Of a DNA stretch of 43,091 bases, positions 14,927 to 22,740 are shown piece after piece. Position 1 is the stretch's first letter. The number at the start of each line of letters is the position of its first letter. Source of the DNA: a virus; IMG/VR virus record IMGVR_UViG_3300015360_000080, positions 1 to 43,091 of that record. One strand, given 5' to 3'. Below the pieces are notes generated by a model. It searched no databases and was not told the DNA's origin. It was given only the letters and a program-made list of their open reading frames with translations. The position numbers were made by a program, and so were the translations under genes.

Positions 14927-15483
14927 TTGTCCATCGCGCGAGTTATCCCGCCATCCGTCCTCGGCTCCGAACCGGGGATGTGGTGTTTTTCGGCGGTGCC
15001 GACGGCTTCTGGTCGAAGCTCATTCGCTGGGGGACCATGAGCGCGTACTCGCACGCTGCAATTGTGTGGAAGGTGGAGGGGGAAGACGTGCGGCTCATGG
15101 AATCCACGACGCTGCTTGAAGGTATGCGAGGCGTTCGGCCTACATCGCTGCTGAATCGGATCGTGGGCTACAAAGGCATCGTTGACGTTGCGCCGCTCTC
15201 GAAAGATGCGCGGCAATTCTTTGACGAGAAGGCTTGCGCGGATTGGCTGGAATCAGTCAACGGCAGGCCCTACGACACGCGCGGGGCTGGTATCTCGGGC
15301 ATCGGACAATACCTTCGCATTCCTGGCCGGGAACGGGCTAATGCGCTGTTCTGCTCGGAGTTGGTAGACATTGCACACCGTAATGGCGGATTACTCGTCG
15401 GACGGGATCATACGCCAACGCCGCAAGAACTGGCCAAGCGGCCTATCTTTGAAGCGTTCTACCGCGTCCGGGAGGGGAAATGA
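14923..15483 (+). CDS. NlpC/P60 (YiiX-like) papain-fold cysteine peptidase
   Basis: A 186-residue protein with the permuted YiiX/YebB arrangement. RTGDVVFF at 16-23 leads to AYSHAAIVWK with His44, an acidic Glu60, and the catalytic FCSELV near residue 143 (Cys144). The family cleaves amide bonds in peptidoglycan peptides or related substrates. With the YkuD-like protein 840 bases upstream and a small membrane protein just downstream, it is a candidate endolysin. No classical lysozyme or amidase is visible in this window. The N-terminus has no signal peptide. Confidence 0.78.
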   Translation: MIVHRASYPAIRPRLRTGDVVFFGGADGFWSKLIRWGTMSAYSHAAIVWKVEGEDVRLMESTTLLEGMRGVRPTSLLNRIVGYKGIVDVAPLSKDARQFFDEKACADWLESVNGRPYDTRGAGISGIGQYLRIPGRERANALFCSELVDIAHRNGGLLVGRDHTPTPQELAKRPIFEAFYRVREGK

Positions 15484-15716
15484 ACTGGGAAATGGTTAGC
15501 GCCATGTGCGGAGTGTCGGTGGGGGTATCCGCGTTGATGGCGGTCTTTGTGTCGCTGATGATCCGAAGTTCAATTGCCGAGGCAACGAACAAAATCACGC
15601 TCGAACTCCATTATCTGATTAAGACGGAATACGTCCGCAAAGACGTGTACCACCGCGATTTACTCGAAGTCAAAGCCGCTATCAAGTGGATGGCTGGCGA
15701 GATGCGATCCGAATAG
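15480..15716 (+). CDS. Small membrane protein with coiled-coil tail (holin-like candidate)
   Basis: The 78-residue protein has one clear transmembrane segment at about residues 8-29 (MCGVSVGVSALMAVFVSLMI), then a charged amphipathic helix to the C-terminus. Such one-span proteins beside endolysin genes are commonly holins or membrane anchors of the lysis system. It is ATGA-coupled to the peptidase gene. No spanin pair was found, and a role as anchor instead of holin is possible. Confidence 0.65.
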   Translation: MNWEMVSAMCGVSVGVSALMAVFVSLMIRSSIAEATNKITLELHYLIKTEYVRKDVYHRDLLEVKAAIKWMAGEMRSE

Positions 15717-15753
15717 CAGCAGTGAAATCAAAGAATTGAAAGGTTAACGAACC

Positions 15754-16155
15754 ATGTCTCTATCATTGACAACCGCGCTGCGAAACGCACGCCTTGATCA
15801 GATTGTGGCCGCTCTAGGCGCAAACTGCCTGATGCGGATTTATGACGGCTCCGTACCGGCCAATGTCGGCACAGCGCTAGGAGCTCAAGTCGTACTGGCT
15901 GAACCGGTACCGTCGGCTACCTTTGCGCCTCCTGCAGACTCGGGAGTGCTGACGGCCAATGCCATTGCCAACGACACATCGGCGAATGCAACTGGCACAG
16001 CGACATTCTTCCGGCTGCTGACATCGGGCGGTACTGCCGTCGTTCAAGGCACCGTGGGGACCTCTGGGGCTGACCTCAACCTCAACACAACCAGCATTGT
16101 TGCCGCTGGCATCGTGTCGGTTACGTCGCTGACCATCACAGAGGCAAACGCTTAG
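15754..16155 (+). CDS. Conserved beta-rich virion protein (133 aa)
   Basis: A Thr/Ala/Val-rich 133-residue protein with the pattern LMRIYDGSVPAN near residue 25 and GTSGADLNLNTTSI near residue 105, seen in small structural proteins of many tailed phages. AAAGG precedes the start. It is probably a tail or decoration protein. There are no Cys-rich or membrane segments. Confidence 0.65.
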   Translation: MSLSLTTALRNARLDQIVAALGANCLMRIYDGSVPANVGTALGAQVVLAEPVPSATFAPPADSGVLTANAIANDTSANATGTATFFRLLTSGGTAVVQGTVGTSGADLNLNTTSIVAAGIVSVTSLTITEANA

Positions 16156-16162
16156 GAACAAT

Positions 16163-17149
16163 ATGGCATCGTACAAATACATTGCGAATTCCAACCTGCA
16201 AACGGTTACCCTTGGCAGCGCTTACACGGCAGCCAGCGGGAGCATGACGCTGACGGCGGGGCATGGCGCAAGGCTCCCGTCCACGGGTGATTTCTGGATG
16301 GCCTACAACAACGGCGCTGGCACCATCAGACTATTCAAGGTGACTGCGCGAGCGACTGACACGCTTACGGTGGTGGTTGATGCAACAGAAGGCAACGGCG
16401 ACGGCGACATTGCGAGCGGGGAAACGCTTCGCTCTGTCGTGAGTGTGGCGGCATTGAACCAGCTTCGGGCCGACATGTGCGGGTATGGAACATATGCAAA
16501 TCTTCCCGCAACATGCAATGTTGGAGACCAGTACAAAACTTCAGACTCCATGTTTGAGTTTGTTTGTACTGCAACTAATACGTGGACTGCGTTTCGGAGT
16601 GGCCGAAAAGTAATAATTCCCGTTAACTCAACGTTTAGCGACCTAAACGCTCCAAGCATTGTGGAAACGTCTAGAGGAGCTGTATATATTGCAGTAACTC
16701 AAAACGGTACAGATAACATTCGTGGCCGAGTGAAAAATCTTCCTACCGCACCGTGGACAATAGAAACCGCTTTTATTCCAGAATTTCTCTCGGGCACTGC
16801 TAATCGTCTTGTAGGGTTAGCGCTGTATGACGGGACTAAGCTAAAGTTTCTGTCAGTAGGCAATGAGGGGAGTTTTAAGATTCGTGTGGATAATTGGAAC
16901 TCGGTTACGTCTTGGAGTTCACAGCTAAACTATGGGACTCAAGCTTGGGGAAGTCCAGTATGTCTCAGAATTGTAGATGATAATACAAACTGGTTGTACT
17001 ATGTAGGCCCTTCGTTTGACAATATGGCACTAATTCTAACGCAGGCGAGAAATAATTTCTTGACCCCAACAAAAGCGGGTATGGTTGTGTTTAACCAGAC
17101 TGGAGTGCCAGCAACGGGAGCCCACTTTTTTCATTGGGATCAGTATTAA
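16163..17149 (+). CDS. Tail fibre or receptor-binding protein, mosaic composition
   Basis: The 328-residue protein has a G+C-rich N-terminal domain (residues 1-95, beta-rich, MTLTAGHGARLPSTGDFW) and an AT-rich C-terminal part from about nt 16480 with different codon use. That part has many Asn, Tyr and Trp residues and ends FFHWDQY. The sharp change suggests exchange of a receptor-binding domain on a conserved virion-attachment domain. The N-terminal segment is like the Ig-type module in the protein at 27192-27914. The exact fold is not recognised. Confidence 0.65.
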   Translation: MASYKYIANSNLQTVTLGSAYTAASGSMTLTAGHGARLPSTGDFWMAYNNGAGTIRLFKVTARATDTLTVVVDATEGNGDGDIASGETLRSVVSVAALNQLRADMCGYGTYANLPATCNVGDQYKTSDSMFEFVCTATNTWTAFRSGRKVIIPVNSTFSDLNAPSIVETSRGAVYIAVTQNGTDNIRGRVKNLPTAPWTIETAFIPEFLSGTANRLVGLALYDGTKLKFLSVGNEGSFKIRVDNWNSVTSWSSQLNYGTQAWGSPVCLRIVDDNTNWLYYVGPSFDNMALILTQARNNFLTPTKAGMVVFNQTGVPATGAHFFHWDQY

Positions 17150-17155
17150 GTTAAA

Positions 17156-17530
17156 ATGTCTAGCACTTTTTCAGCGCAACTAGGGCACTCCCCTCTTGGG
17201 TTGATGCAGCTTGGATACGTCGATGGGCCTTCGACCGTATCTGGAAGCTGCAATGTAACTCTCGTGCATGCCGCCTCATCGGCCTCCGGTACGTTTTCGC
17301 CCAGTCCATCTGGATCGGTAGCGGCAACACTTTCAAACGCCGTCATGGCCGCAAGCGGCGGACTGACCATTACAGGAACGGGAAACGCTTATACGGATGC
17401 CGCGTATTCAACGGCCGGCGGCGTGTCAACCGCGCCTCTGATTCCACGGGCAACGCTTTCGATGGTGACAATTCCAACGGCTTCAACGGCCATGTCGGCA
17501 AACCCAATGGCAACAGTGGAGATCTCATGA
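17156..17530 (+). CDS. Ser/Thr/Ala-rich small virion protein (124 aa)
   Basis: A low-complexity 124-residue protein, rich in Ser, Thr, Ala and Gly, with an N-terminal FSAQLGHSPLGLMQLGYVDG element that could be a docking peptide. Beta repeats follow. It sits between a fibre gene and an Ig-like gene and overlaps the latter by ATGA. Probably a fibre-associated structural protein; no family match. Confidence 0.6.
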   Translation: MSSTFSAQLGHSPLGLMQLGYVDGPSTVSGSCNVTLVHAASSASGTFSPSPSGSVAATLSNAVMAASGGLTITGTGNAYTDAAYSTAGGVSTAPLIPRATLSMVTIPTASTAMSANPMATVEIS

Positions 17531-17868
17531 GCGAACTGGTAATGACGCGGGGAGACCTGCGAGACATCACCCTCACGGTGACTGATGAGAATGGAGCGGC
17601 CTACAACCTGACAGGGAAGCGCGTCCGCTGGATGGCACGGCCTTCCGTCAACACCGCTACAGTGGCAATCACCAAGGCCATCGGGACCGGCATTACCATC
17701 GCAACTCCATCATCCGGGGTTGCCGTGGTTAGGATCAACCCGGTGGACACGACAGGATTTACGACGCAAACACGTCTGCTCTGGGACTGCCAGATAGACG
17801 ATAACCCAGGCAACGAAGCTACCGTAGGAAGCGGCACGCTGATCGTGTTGCCGGACATTACAATTTAA
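17527..17868 (+). CDS. Ig-like / BppU-N-like structural protein (113 aa)
   Basis: A 113-residue all-beta protein starting with TRGDLRDITLTVTDENGAAY and NLTGKRVRWMARP, then AVVRINPVDTTGF, the strand pattern of the small Ig-like proteins near phage baseplate and fibre genes (BppU N-terminal type). It probably connects fibre parts. ATGA-coupled to the upstream gene. Confidence 0.65.
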   Translation: MSELVMTRGDLRDITLTVTDENGAAYNLTGKRVRWMARPSVNTATVAITKAIGTGITIATPSSGVAVVRINPVDTTGFTTQTRLLWDCQIDDNPGNEATVGSGTLIVLPDITI

Positions 17869-17885
17869 GGACGGATGGGTAAATT

Positions 17886-18971
17886 ATGGGATTGATGAAC
17901 ATTTTCAAGAGCACCGTGAGCGGCTTTGCGGCTGGAGGCCCTTGGGGGGCAGCCGTCGGCGCGGGGCTAGGGATCGGTGCAAGTATATGGGGGGCGAAAA
18001 AGCAGGGATCAGCGGCTAGTAGCGCGGGTGCCGTCATGTCCAATGCCTCGAATGCAGCAGCGGATGCAGCGGCGATGGAGGGCGAGCGCGGGAGTGCGGA
18101 CGTCCGCAACACCAGCAACGCGGCGGCAACAAGCCTCGAAGAAGCTGGCAACAACGCATTCACGAACATTCAAGGCGTCGGCAATCGCGTAGGGAATCAG
18201 ATCCTTGAGGCGGGCTCGCAGGGGCGGCAAAGCATTCTCGATTCGCTCAAAGGGCTGGACCCTTACAGCGATGCGGGCAAGTCGGCATTGGACCGGATCA
18301 CGCAAGGCTTAGGTGAAGGCGGGGAGTTCTCAAAGAAGTTCGAGTTTGACCCGAACCTCATGAATGATGCGGGGATGAAGTTCCGCATCGCCCAAGGGAC
18401 CGCGGCGCTACAGAACAGCGCGGCGGGCAAAGGGATGATCGGCGGGAATCTGGCCAAGGGGATTATTGAACATTCGCAGGGGGTGGCGTCTGAAGAGTAC
18501 GATAACGCTTTCAACCGGTCGCACAAGTCATATACGACGAATCGAGCAGCTATGCTTGATCCGCTGCAAGCGCTTGTCGGTGTCGGCGAGCGGGCGAATA
18601 ACTCGCGGATTTCTGGCACGACAGCGGCGGAGGGGTTGAACTTGGACGCGACCACATCAGCGGGCAATGCGTTCCGGGATTCATCGGTAGATGCCAGCGC
18701 AGCTCAGATGCGGGGCGTGGAAGGTGCCGGGGAGTTCCGCACTCGTGGCGACATGGAAGCAGCGCGACTTCGGGCAGATGCCACGCGCAACGCTGGGTTG
18801 TTCCGGCAGGACGGGGCGAGCGCAACGGCAGCGGGCAAAGTAGGCAGCGCGAATGCTTTCGCATCTGGCCTCAGCGGCACGGTCAACGGGGTCAACTCGA
18901 TTAACTGGGGCAGCTTGCGGAAACCGCCGGTCCGGGATACCCGCATCGGCGGCGCGTACGGTGGAGGGTAA
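17886..18971 (+). CDS. Ejection (internal virion) protein, P22 gp7-like position
   Basis: The 361-residue protein has a Gly-zipper hydrophobic segment near residues 14-37 (AAGGPWGAAVGAGLGIGASI). A long Ala/Ser/Asn-rich helical body with few aromatic residues follows, and a basic Gly-rich tail. This suits a protein ejected with the DNA that inserts in the envelope. It is the first of three large genes in the order small-medium-large like P22 gp7-gp20-gp16 (229, 471 and 609 residues). The assignment is by order and composition. Confidence 0.65.
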   Translation: MGLMNIFKSTVSGFAAGGPWGAAVGAGLGIGASIWGAKKQGSAASSAGAVMSNASNAAADAAAMEGERGSADVRNTSNAAATSLEEAGNNAFTNIQGVGNRVGNQILEAGSQGRQSILDSLKGLDPYSDAGKSALDRITQGLGEGGEFSKKFEFDPNLMNDAGMKFRIAQGTAALQNSAAGKGMIGGNLAKGIIEHSQGVASEEYDNAFNRSHKSYTTNRAAMLDPLQALVGVGERANNSRISGTTAAEGLNLDATTSAGNAFRDSSVDASAAQMRGVEGAGEFRTRGDMEAARLRADATRNAGLFRQDGASATAAGKVGSANAFASGLSGTVNGVNSINWGSLRKPPVRDTRIGGAYGGG

Positions 18972-18973
18972 TT

Positions 18974-20299
18974 ATGCCAATTGATGCCAGAATCGCACTG
19001 ATGGGCCAGCCGGTCCAGCTCGAGGACCCGGCGGAGCGAAGGCTCAAGAATGCGCATGCTCAATTCTATGAGGGCAATGCTCTCCGGGCCGAGCAGCAAG
19101 CCAAGGACGAGTACGCGACAAATGAAGCACTGAAACGGCTGGGCTCTAATTACACCGACGAGGACGTTAGAGGGCTCGCAGGCGTGGACCCGAAAGCCGC
19201 TCAGATCGCCGGGGGGGTCCTCTCTAAGCAGCGGGCCGATGCTATGGCATTGCGGAAGGAATCTTTAGACGTTGCAGAAAAAGAGTTGAACGCGAAAAAA
19301 ACTAAATGGGACACGCAAGTACGCTACACGAAAACAAATGCCCAATTGTTCGCTCCGGTTGAAAATGAACAGCAAAGAATAATGGCGATTCAGCAAGCTC
19401 TAAGACTTGGCTCTATGACGGAGCAGGAGGCGCAGGAACACGCGAATCAGGATTTCGCCGAGTTTATGCAAGAGAATCAGATGCTTGGGCAAATGACGAT
19501 GACTCTTGAGGAGCAAGACAAGAAAGCTAAATCTGACTTCGATATAGCGCAGGGGAAGATTAAATCTGAACGCGAAGCGCTACTCTTCCCTGAGGAACTG
19601 AAGGCAAAACAGGCCGGCGCGATTAAAGCGGGCAACGAAGCCATCACGAGCGCACCTCTACCGAGTGGGCTGACGCCCGCACAGGATGCAGCGGATCGGC
19701 GGGCTGAGGAAGATCGGGCTCAGCGGGCAAAGTCTTCGGCAGCAACCCTTGCCGAAACTATCCGGGGCCACAATATGACCAATTCCCGAGCGATTGAGCA
19801 GAATGCAAAGGCTCGCGACGGCAGACCGTCGAGCGGCGTTGAAAAGAGAGCCCTCGGGTTTTACCAGAGAGCACAAAACGCAGAGGATGAAATTGGGCAG
19901 GTTGAACCGGAAGTCCTAAAGTTTGGGTTCAACGATCAGTTCTTGCTAAATCACGCTCCGAACATCATGCAAAGCACGACCATGCAGCGGTTCAATCAGG
20001 CTCGCAGGGCGTTTACCGAGGCCCGGCTCAGGAAAGATTCTGGCGCGGCAATTCCATTGCATGAGTACGAAAACGATGAGAGGATGGGCTTCCCGAGAGC
20101 AGGCGACGGCAAAGAGGTGCTAGAACAAAAAAAGCGCTACAGGGCATCGATTCTTAATTCCCTCAAAACTGAATCAGGCAAGGCATACCGCGAACACTTT
20201 GGGGAGGATGCTCAGTTTAGCGACGTGAGTCCGAAAGGCTCTCCGTCAAACGACCTTTCCGGCTTATCCACTGAAGACCTCTTCAAGAAGCTCAAGTAA
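18974..20299 (+). CDS. Ejection protein, P22 gp20-like position
   Basis: A 441-residue, mostly helical and highly charged protein with coiled coils at about 85-110 and 190-260 (Glu, Lys, Gln, Ala). A compact C-terminal module follows, with ARRAFTEARLRKDSGAAIP near 340, then a Tyr/Gly/Asp element and QKKRYRASILNSLK. That module recurs in internal virion proteins of many podoviruses. The last residues (STEDLFKKLK) form a short amphipathic helix. It starts 3 bases after the preceding stop. P22 gp20 is 471 residues. Confidence 0.65.
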   Translation: MPIDARIALMGQPVQLEDPAERRLKNAHAQFYEGNALRAEQQAKDEYATNEALKRLGSNYTDEDVRGLAGVDPKAAQIAGGVLSKQRADAMALRKESLDVAEKELNAKKTKWDTQVRYTKTNAQLFAPVENEQQRIMAIQQALRLGSMTEQEAQEHANQDFAEFMQENQMLGQMTMTLEEQDKKAKSDFDIAQGKIKSEREALLFPEELKAKQAGAIKAGNEAITSAPLPSGLTPAQDAADRRAEEDRAQRAKSSAATLAETIRGHNMTNSRAIEQNAKARDGRPSSGVEKRALGFYQRAQNAEDEIGQVEPEVLKFGFNDQFLLNHAPNIMQSTTMQRFNQARRAFTEARLRKDSGAAIPLHEYENDERMGFPRAGDGKEVLEQKKRYRASILNSLKTESGKAYREHFGEDAQFSDVSPKGSPSNDLSGLSTEDLFKKLK

Positions 20300-20301
20300 T
20301 A

Positions 20302-22401
20302 ATGGCCGATCAGCAATCCATCATCGCGGAACTGTACAAGCGCCGGGACTCTCTCGATCCCGAGAAGCGTGCCGTTGTCGATGAACTCGCCAAGCGCATG
20401 AGCATTGGGGCTACGCCCGCAAGTGCTCCGCAGCCTACGGCTCAGCAGGAGCGCCCTGGATTCTTTGAACGGGCCTATGATTCCACCGTTGGCGGCATCG
20501 TCAACATGGGCAAAGAGATATTGAACAAAGGCGGGATGCGCGTTGCTGATGAGATGGGCACGGCCATCAAAAAACGATTCCAGGAGAACCCACGCAAGAT
20601 TGGGACACGTGACCAAATGATGGGCGGGGCCTTGAGTATCCCTACGCGGGCGGTAGACGCTGCATTGGGACCTGTCGTTGATTCGGTGGAAGGCGATATA
20701 AAGGCCGGGAATTATGCCGGGGCAGCGGGTACGGTAGCGGGTAATGTGGCGATGCTCGGGCTACCGGCGGTACTTCGCAAGGCAGGAGCGGCCAAAGGCG
20801 CTACAGCAGCCACGAAAGCCGCACCAGTTGAGCAGGCTACAAGCACACTTAAACAGGGGCCGATGGCGAAAGCCGTGGACTATGCCGCAAAAGAAGGCAT
20901 CCCGGTAACAAGGGGAGAAGCCACAGGCAGCAAGCTTGCTCAAAAGATGGAGCGCATGGCCGAGGTGACTCCTGGTGCGTCAGATATCGCAACCAACTTT
21001 TACGCCAAACGCAATCAGCAGGTGCAGGCGAAAGGCGCTCAGTTCGTGGACCGCTTGGGCGGCGGGGCATCGGACACGACAGCGGCGGGCGAAGCAGTAT
21101 TGAACCGGATCAAGGGCCGTAGCGACGATATCAGCGAGTTCGCAGATAAGAGATACAGCGCAGTGTATGACGCGGTGGAGCGTGACGCCAATGCCGCACA
21201 GTCGGCGCAAGATGCCACATACCAGAAGCAGGTATCGGCGATTGAGAAGAGTAACAAGCTCGAACGCGAGTACTGGCAGACGCGGAAGCAGTTGCTGTAT
21301 GAATCGGGTGGGAATCCTGATCTGATCGCCGAAGCCAAGCAAGTCCCGATTCCGAAGCCTCCCGCCAAAGTCATACCAGCGGCGGTGGATATGGGGCCGA
21401 TTAAATCAAAGCTCCGGCCATTGTTCGACGAGTTGGACCGCAACTACACGACCACGCAGAAGGAAAGCTCTCCGGGGTATGCGCGGCTCAAGGCGATCAT
21501 GAACGATAAGGATGCGGTTCGCAGCGCCATCGACGTTGATCGCGATTTGAGTGAGATCAAGGGCGTTCTTCGTCGAGAGAGCCAGGGGTACGCAGAAACC
21601 AAGTCGGGCCGATACGCCTCCGCTTCTATCGACGAGCTGGAGAAGGGGCTTCAGTCAGCCATCGAGAAGGCAGGCGGGGCCAAGGCAGTTGACAGTTTGT
21701 ACAAGGGGCGAAAGGCGATACAGGAGAAGCACCGGACGCTCGAAGCGCTTGAGGAAGTTCTACCGAAGGACGCTTCCCCGGTTACCGCATTTGAGCGGCT
21801 CACGAACAAGGGCGACCGGTCCATCCTGAAATTGCTCGAAATAAAGAAGCGGGCGCCAGGTGCTATTCGGGAAATCGGGGCCACTTACCTCGAAGGCGCA
21901 TTGTCCAAGTTCACCGGGGAAGCAGGGGAAGCTGACATGCTCACGGCCAGCAACGCATGGAAGCGGCTCGGGCCGAGAACCAAACTTGAACTGTATGGCG
22001 AGGCAGCGAAAGACCTCGATTCGTTCTTTGAGAATGCGCCTCAGTTGGTTCGCAACATCAACAAGTCTGGATCGGGGTATGCTTCAACCGCTGGCAAGGC
22101 TTTAGGCTCGGGCGGGCTCGTCATCGGAACTCTGCTTCAGGGTGGAATCGCAGGGGCTTCGCTGGGCCTTGTAGGTGCTGGGGCTGCTGCTGGCAGCGCC
22201 AACGCAATCGCCAAATTCCTGTTCAAACCGGGGAATGCTCGCCTCGTCGAAAACACCTTGAGGTATGCCGACAAGCCGAAGATTCAGTCCGTCTACCTCA
22301 AGCGGCTCAGTGCCGCCGTAGAAAAAGAGCCAGAGTTGCTGGGATCTCTCCAAACCGCACGTATCGCCACACAGGGCGAACAAGCCAGCCAAGCAAAATA
22401 G
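20302..22401 (+). CDS. Large ejection / DNA-transfer protein, P22 gp16-like position
   Basis: The 699-residue protein starts with a helical head, followed by Ala/Gly-rich segments near 115-155 and a long helical middle. The hydrophobic, Gly-rich C-terminal part includes LVIGTLLQGGIAGASLGLVG near 610, suited to membrane insertion. It closes the trio of ejection genes; P22 gp16 is 609 residues. Its last 95 bases are overlapped on the other strand by a small membrane-protein frame (22307-22522). The C-terminal 100 residues are helical and basic. Confidence 0.65.
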   Translation: MADQQSIIAELYKRRDSLDPEKRAVVDELAKRMSIGATPASAPQPTAQQERPGFFERAYDSTVGGIVNMGKEILNKGGMRVADEMGTAIKKRFQENPRKIGTRDQMMGGALSIPTRAVDAALGPVVDSVEGDIKAGNYAGAAGTVAGNVAMLGLPAVLRKAGAAKGATAATKAAPVEQATSTLKQGPMAKAVDYAAKEGIPVTRGEATGSKLAQKMERMAEVTPGASDIATNFYAKRNQQVQAKGAQFVDRLGGGASDTTAAGEAVLNRIKGRSDDISEFADKRYSAVYDAVERDANAAQSAQDATYQKQVSAIEKSNKLEREYWQTRKQLLYESGGNPDLIAEAKQVPIPKPPAKVIPAAVDMGPIKSKLRPLFDELDRNYTTTQKESSPGYARLKAIMNDKDAVRSAIDVDRDLSEIKGVLRRESQGYAETKSGRYASASIDELEKGLQSAIEKAGGAKAVDSLYKGRKAIQEKHRTLEALEEVLPKDASPVTAFERLTNKGDRSILKLLEIKKRAPGAIREIGATYLEGALSKFTGEAGEADMLTASNAWKRLGPRTKLELYGEAAKDLDSFFENAPQLVRNINKSGSGYASTAGKALGSGGLVIGTLLQGGIAGASLGLVGAGAAAGSANAIAKFLFKPGNARLVENTLRYADKPKIQSVYLKRLSAAVEKEPELLGSLQTARIATQGEQASQAK

Positions 22402-22522
22402 GCGAGATTCCGAACCACATCCAGTAAATCTCTTCGGACGAGCGCGGGTTAACCAGGCCAAACAGCGCCGACGTCCCGACGATCCACAACCCACAAAAGA
22501 CGTGCCATAAGCGTCTGCCCAT
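22307..22522 (-). CDS. Antisense small membrane protein (71 aa)
   Basis: A minus-strand frame of 71 residues with two convincing hydrophobic segments (about 5-24, VFCGLWIVGTSALFGLV, and 33-51, YWMWFGISPILLGWLV) joined by a polar loop, then a basic cytoplasmic-type tail. This pattern is common in small phage membrane proteins. The first 40 codons fill a gap without a plus-strand gene; the rest lie opposite the end of the large ejection gene. A G-rich sequence sits too close to the ATG to be an ideal ribosome site. It is the only minus-strand gene in the late region. Confidence 0.55.
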   Translation of the reverse strand: MGRRLWHVFCGLWIVGTSALFGLVNPRSSEEIYWMWFGISPILLGWLVRPVWRYVRFGEIPATLALFLRRH

Positions 22523-22542
22523 CCCTCAATTCTAACCCCACT

Positions 22543-22740
22543 ATGAAGACTCTGCTCGAACGGGCAAACGACATCATTGCTCACCAGCATTTGACGCTGA
22601 CTTGCTGCGTCTGCACCAGGCAAGAACGATTCTCGGGCCAGACGCCACAGGCCGCGGCGATCAGCGCTAAAGGCCACGGCTGGACATCCCGCGCCGGCGA
22701 ACGCTTCGTCTGCCGAAAGTGCTCAAGGAAATCAAAATGA
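22543..22740 (+). CDS. Small zinc-ribbon-like protein (65 aa)
   Basis: A 65-residue protein with two CxxC-type pairs: TCCVC near residue 21 and CRKC near residue 58. This is the classic layout of a small zinc ribbon, with a basic C-terminus. It is ATGA-coupled to the portal gene. The role is unknown; a nucleic-acid-binding or assembly-accessory protein is possible. Confidence 0.7.
   Translation: MKTLLERANDIIAHQHLTLTCCVCTRQERFSGQTPQAAAISAKGHGWTSRAGERFVCRKCSRKSK

Noticed and set aside
20543-20560. CTGATGAG hammerhead-like box in the large ejection gene
   Set aside because: No GAAA box, stems or cleavage triplet at suitable distance; it is ordinary coding sequence.
22102-22677. Minus-strand frame (191 codons) opposite the ejection gene end and zinc-ribbon gene
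   Set aside because: It crosses two plausible plus-strand genes and lacks the clear membrane pattern of the 71-codon frame in the other reading frame.
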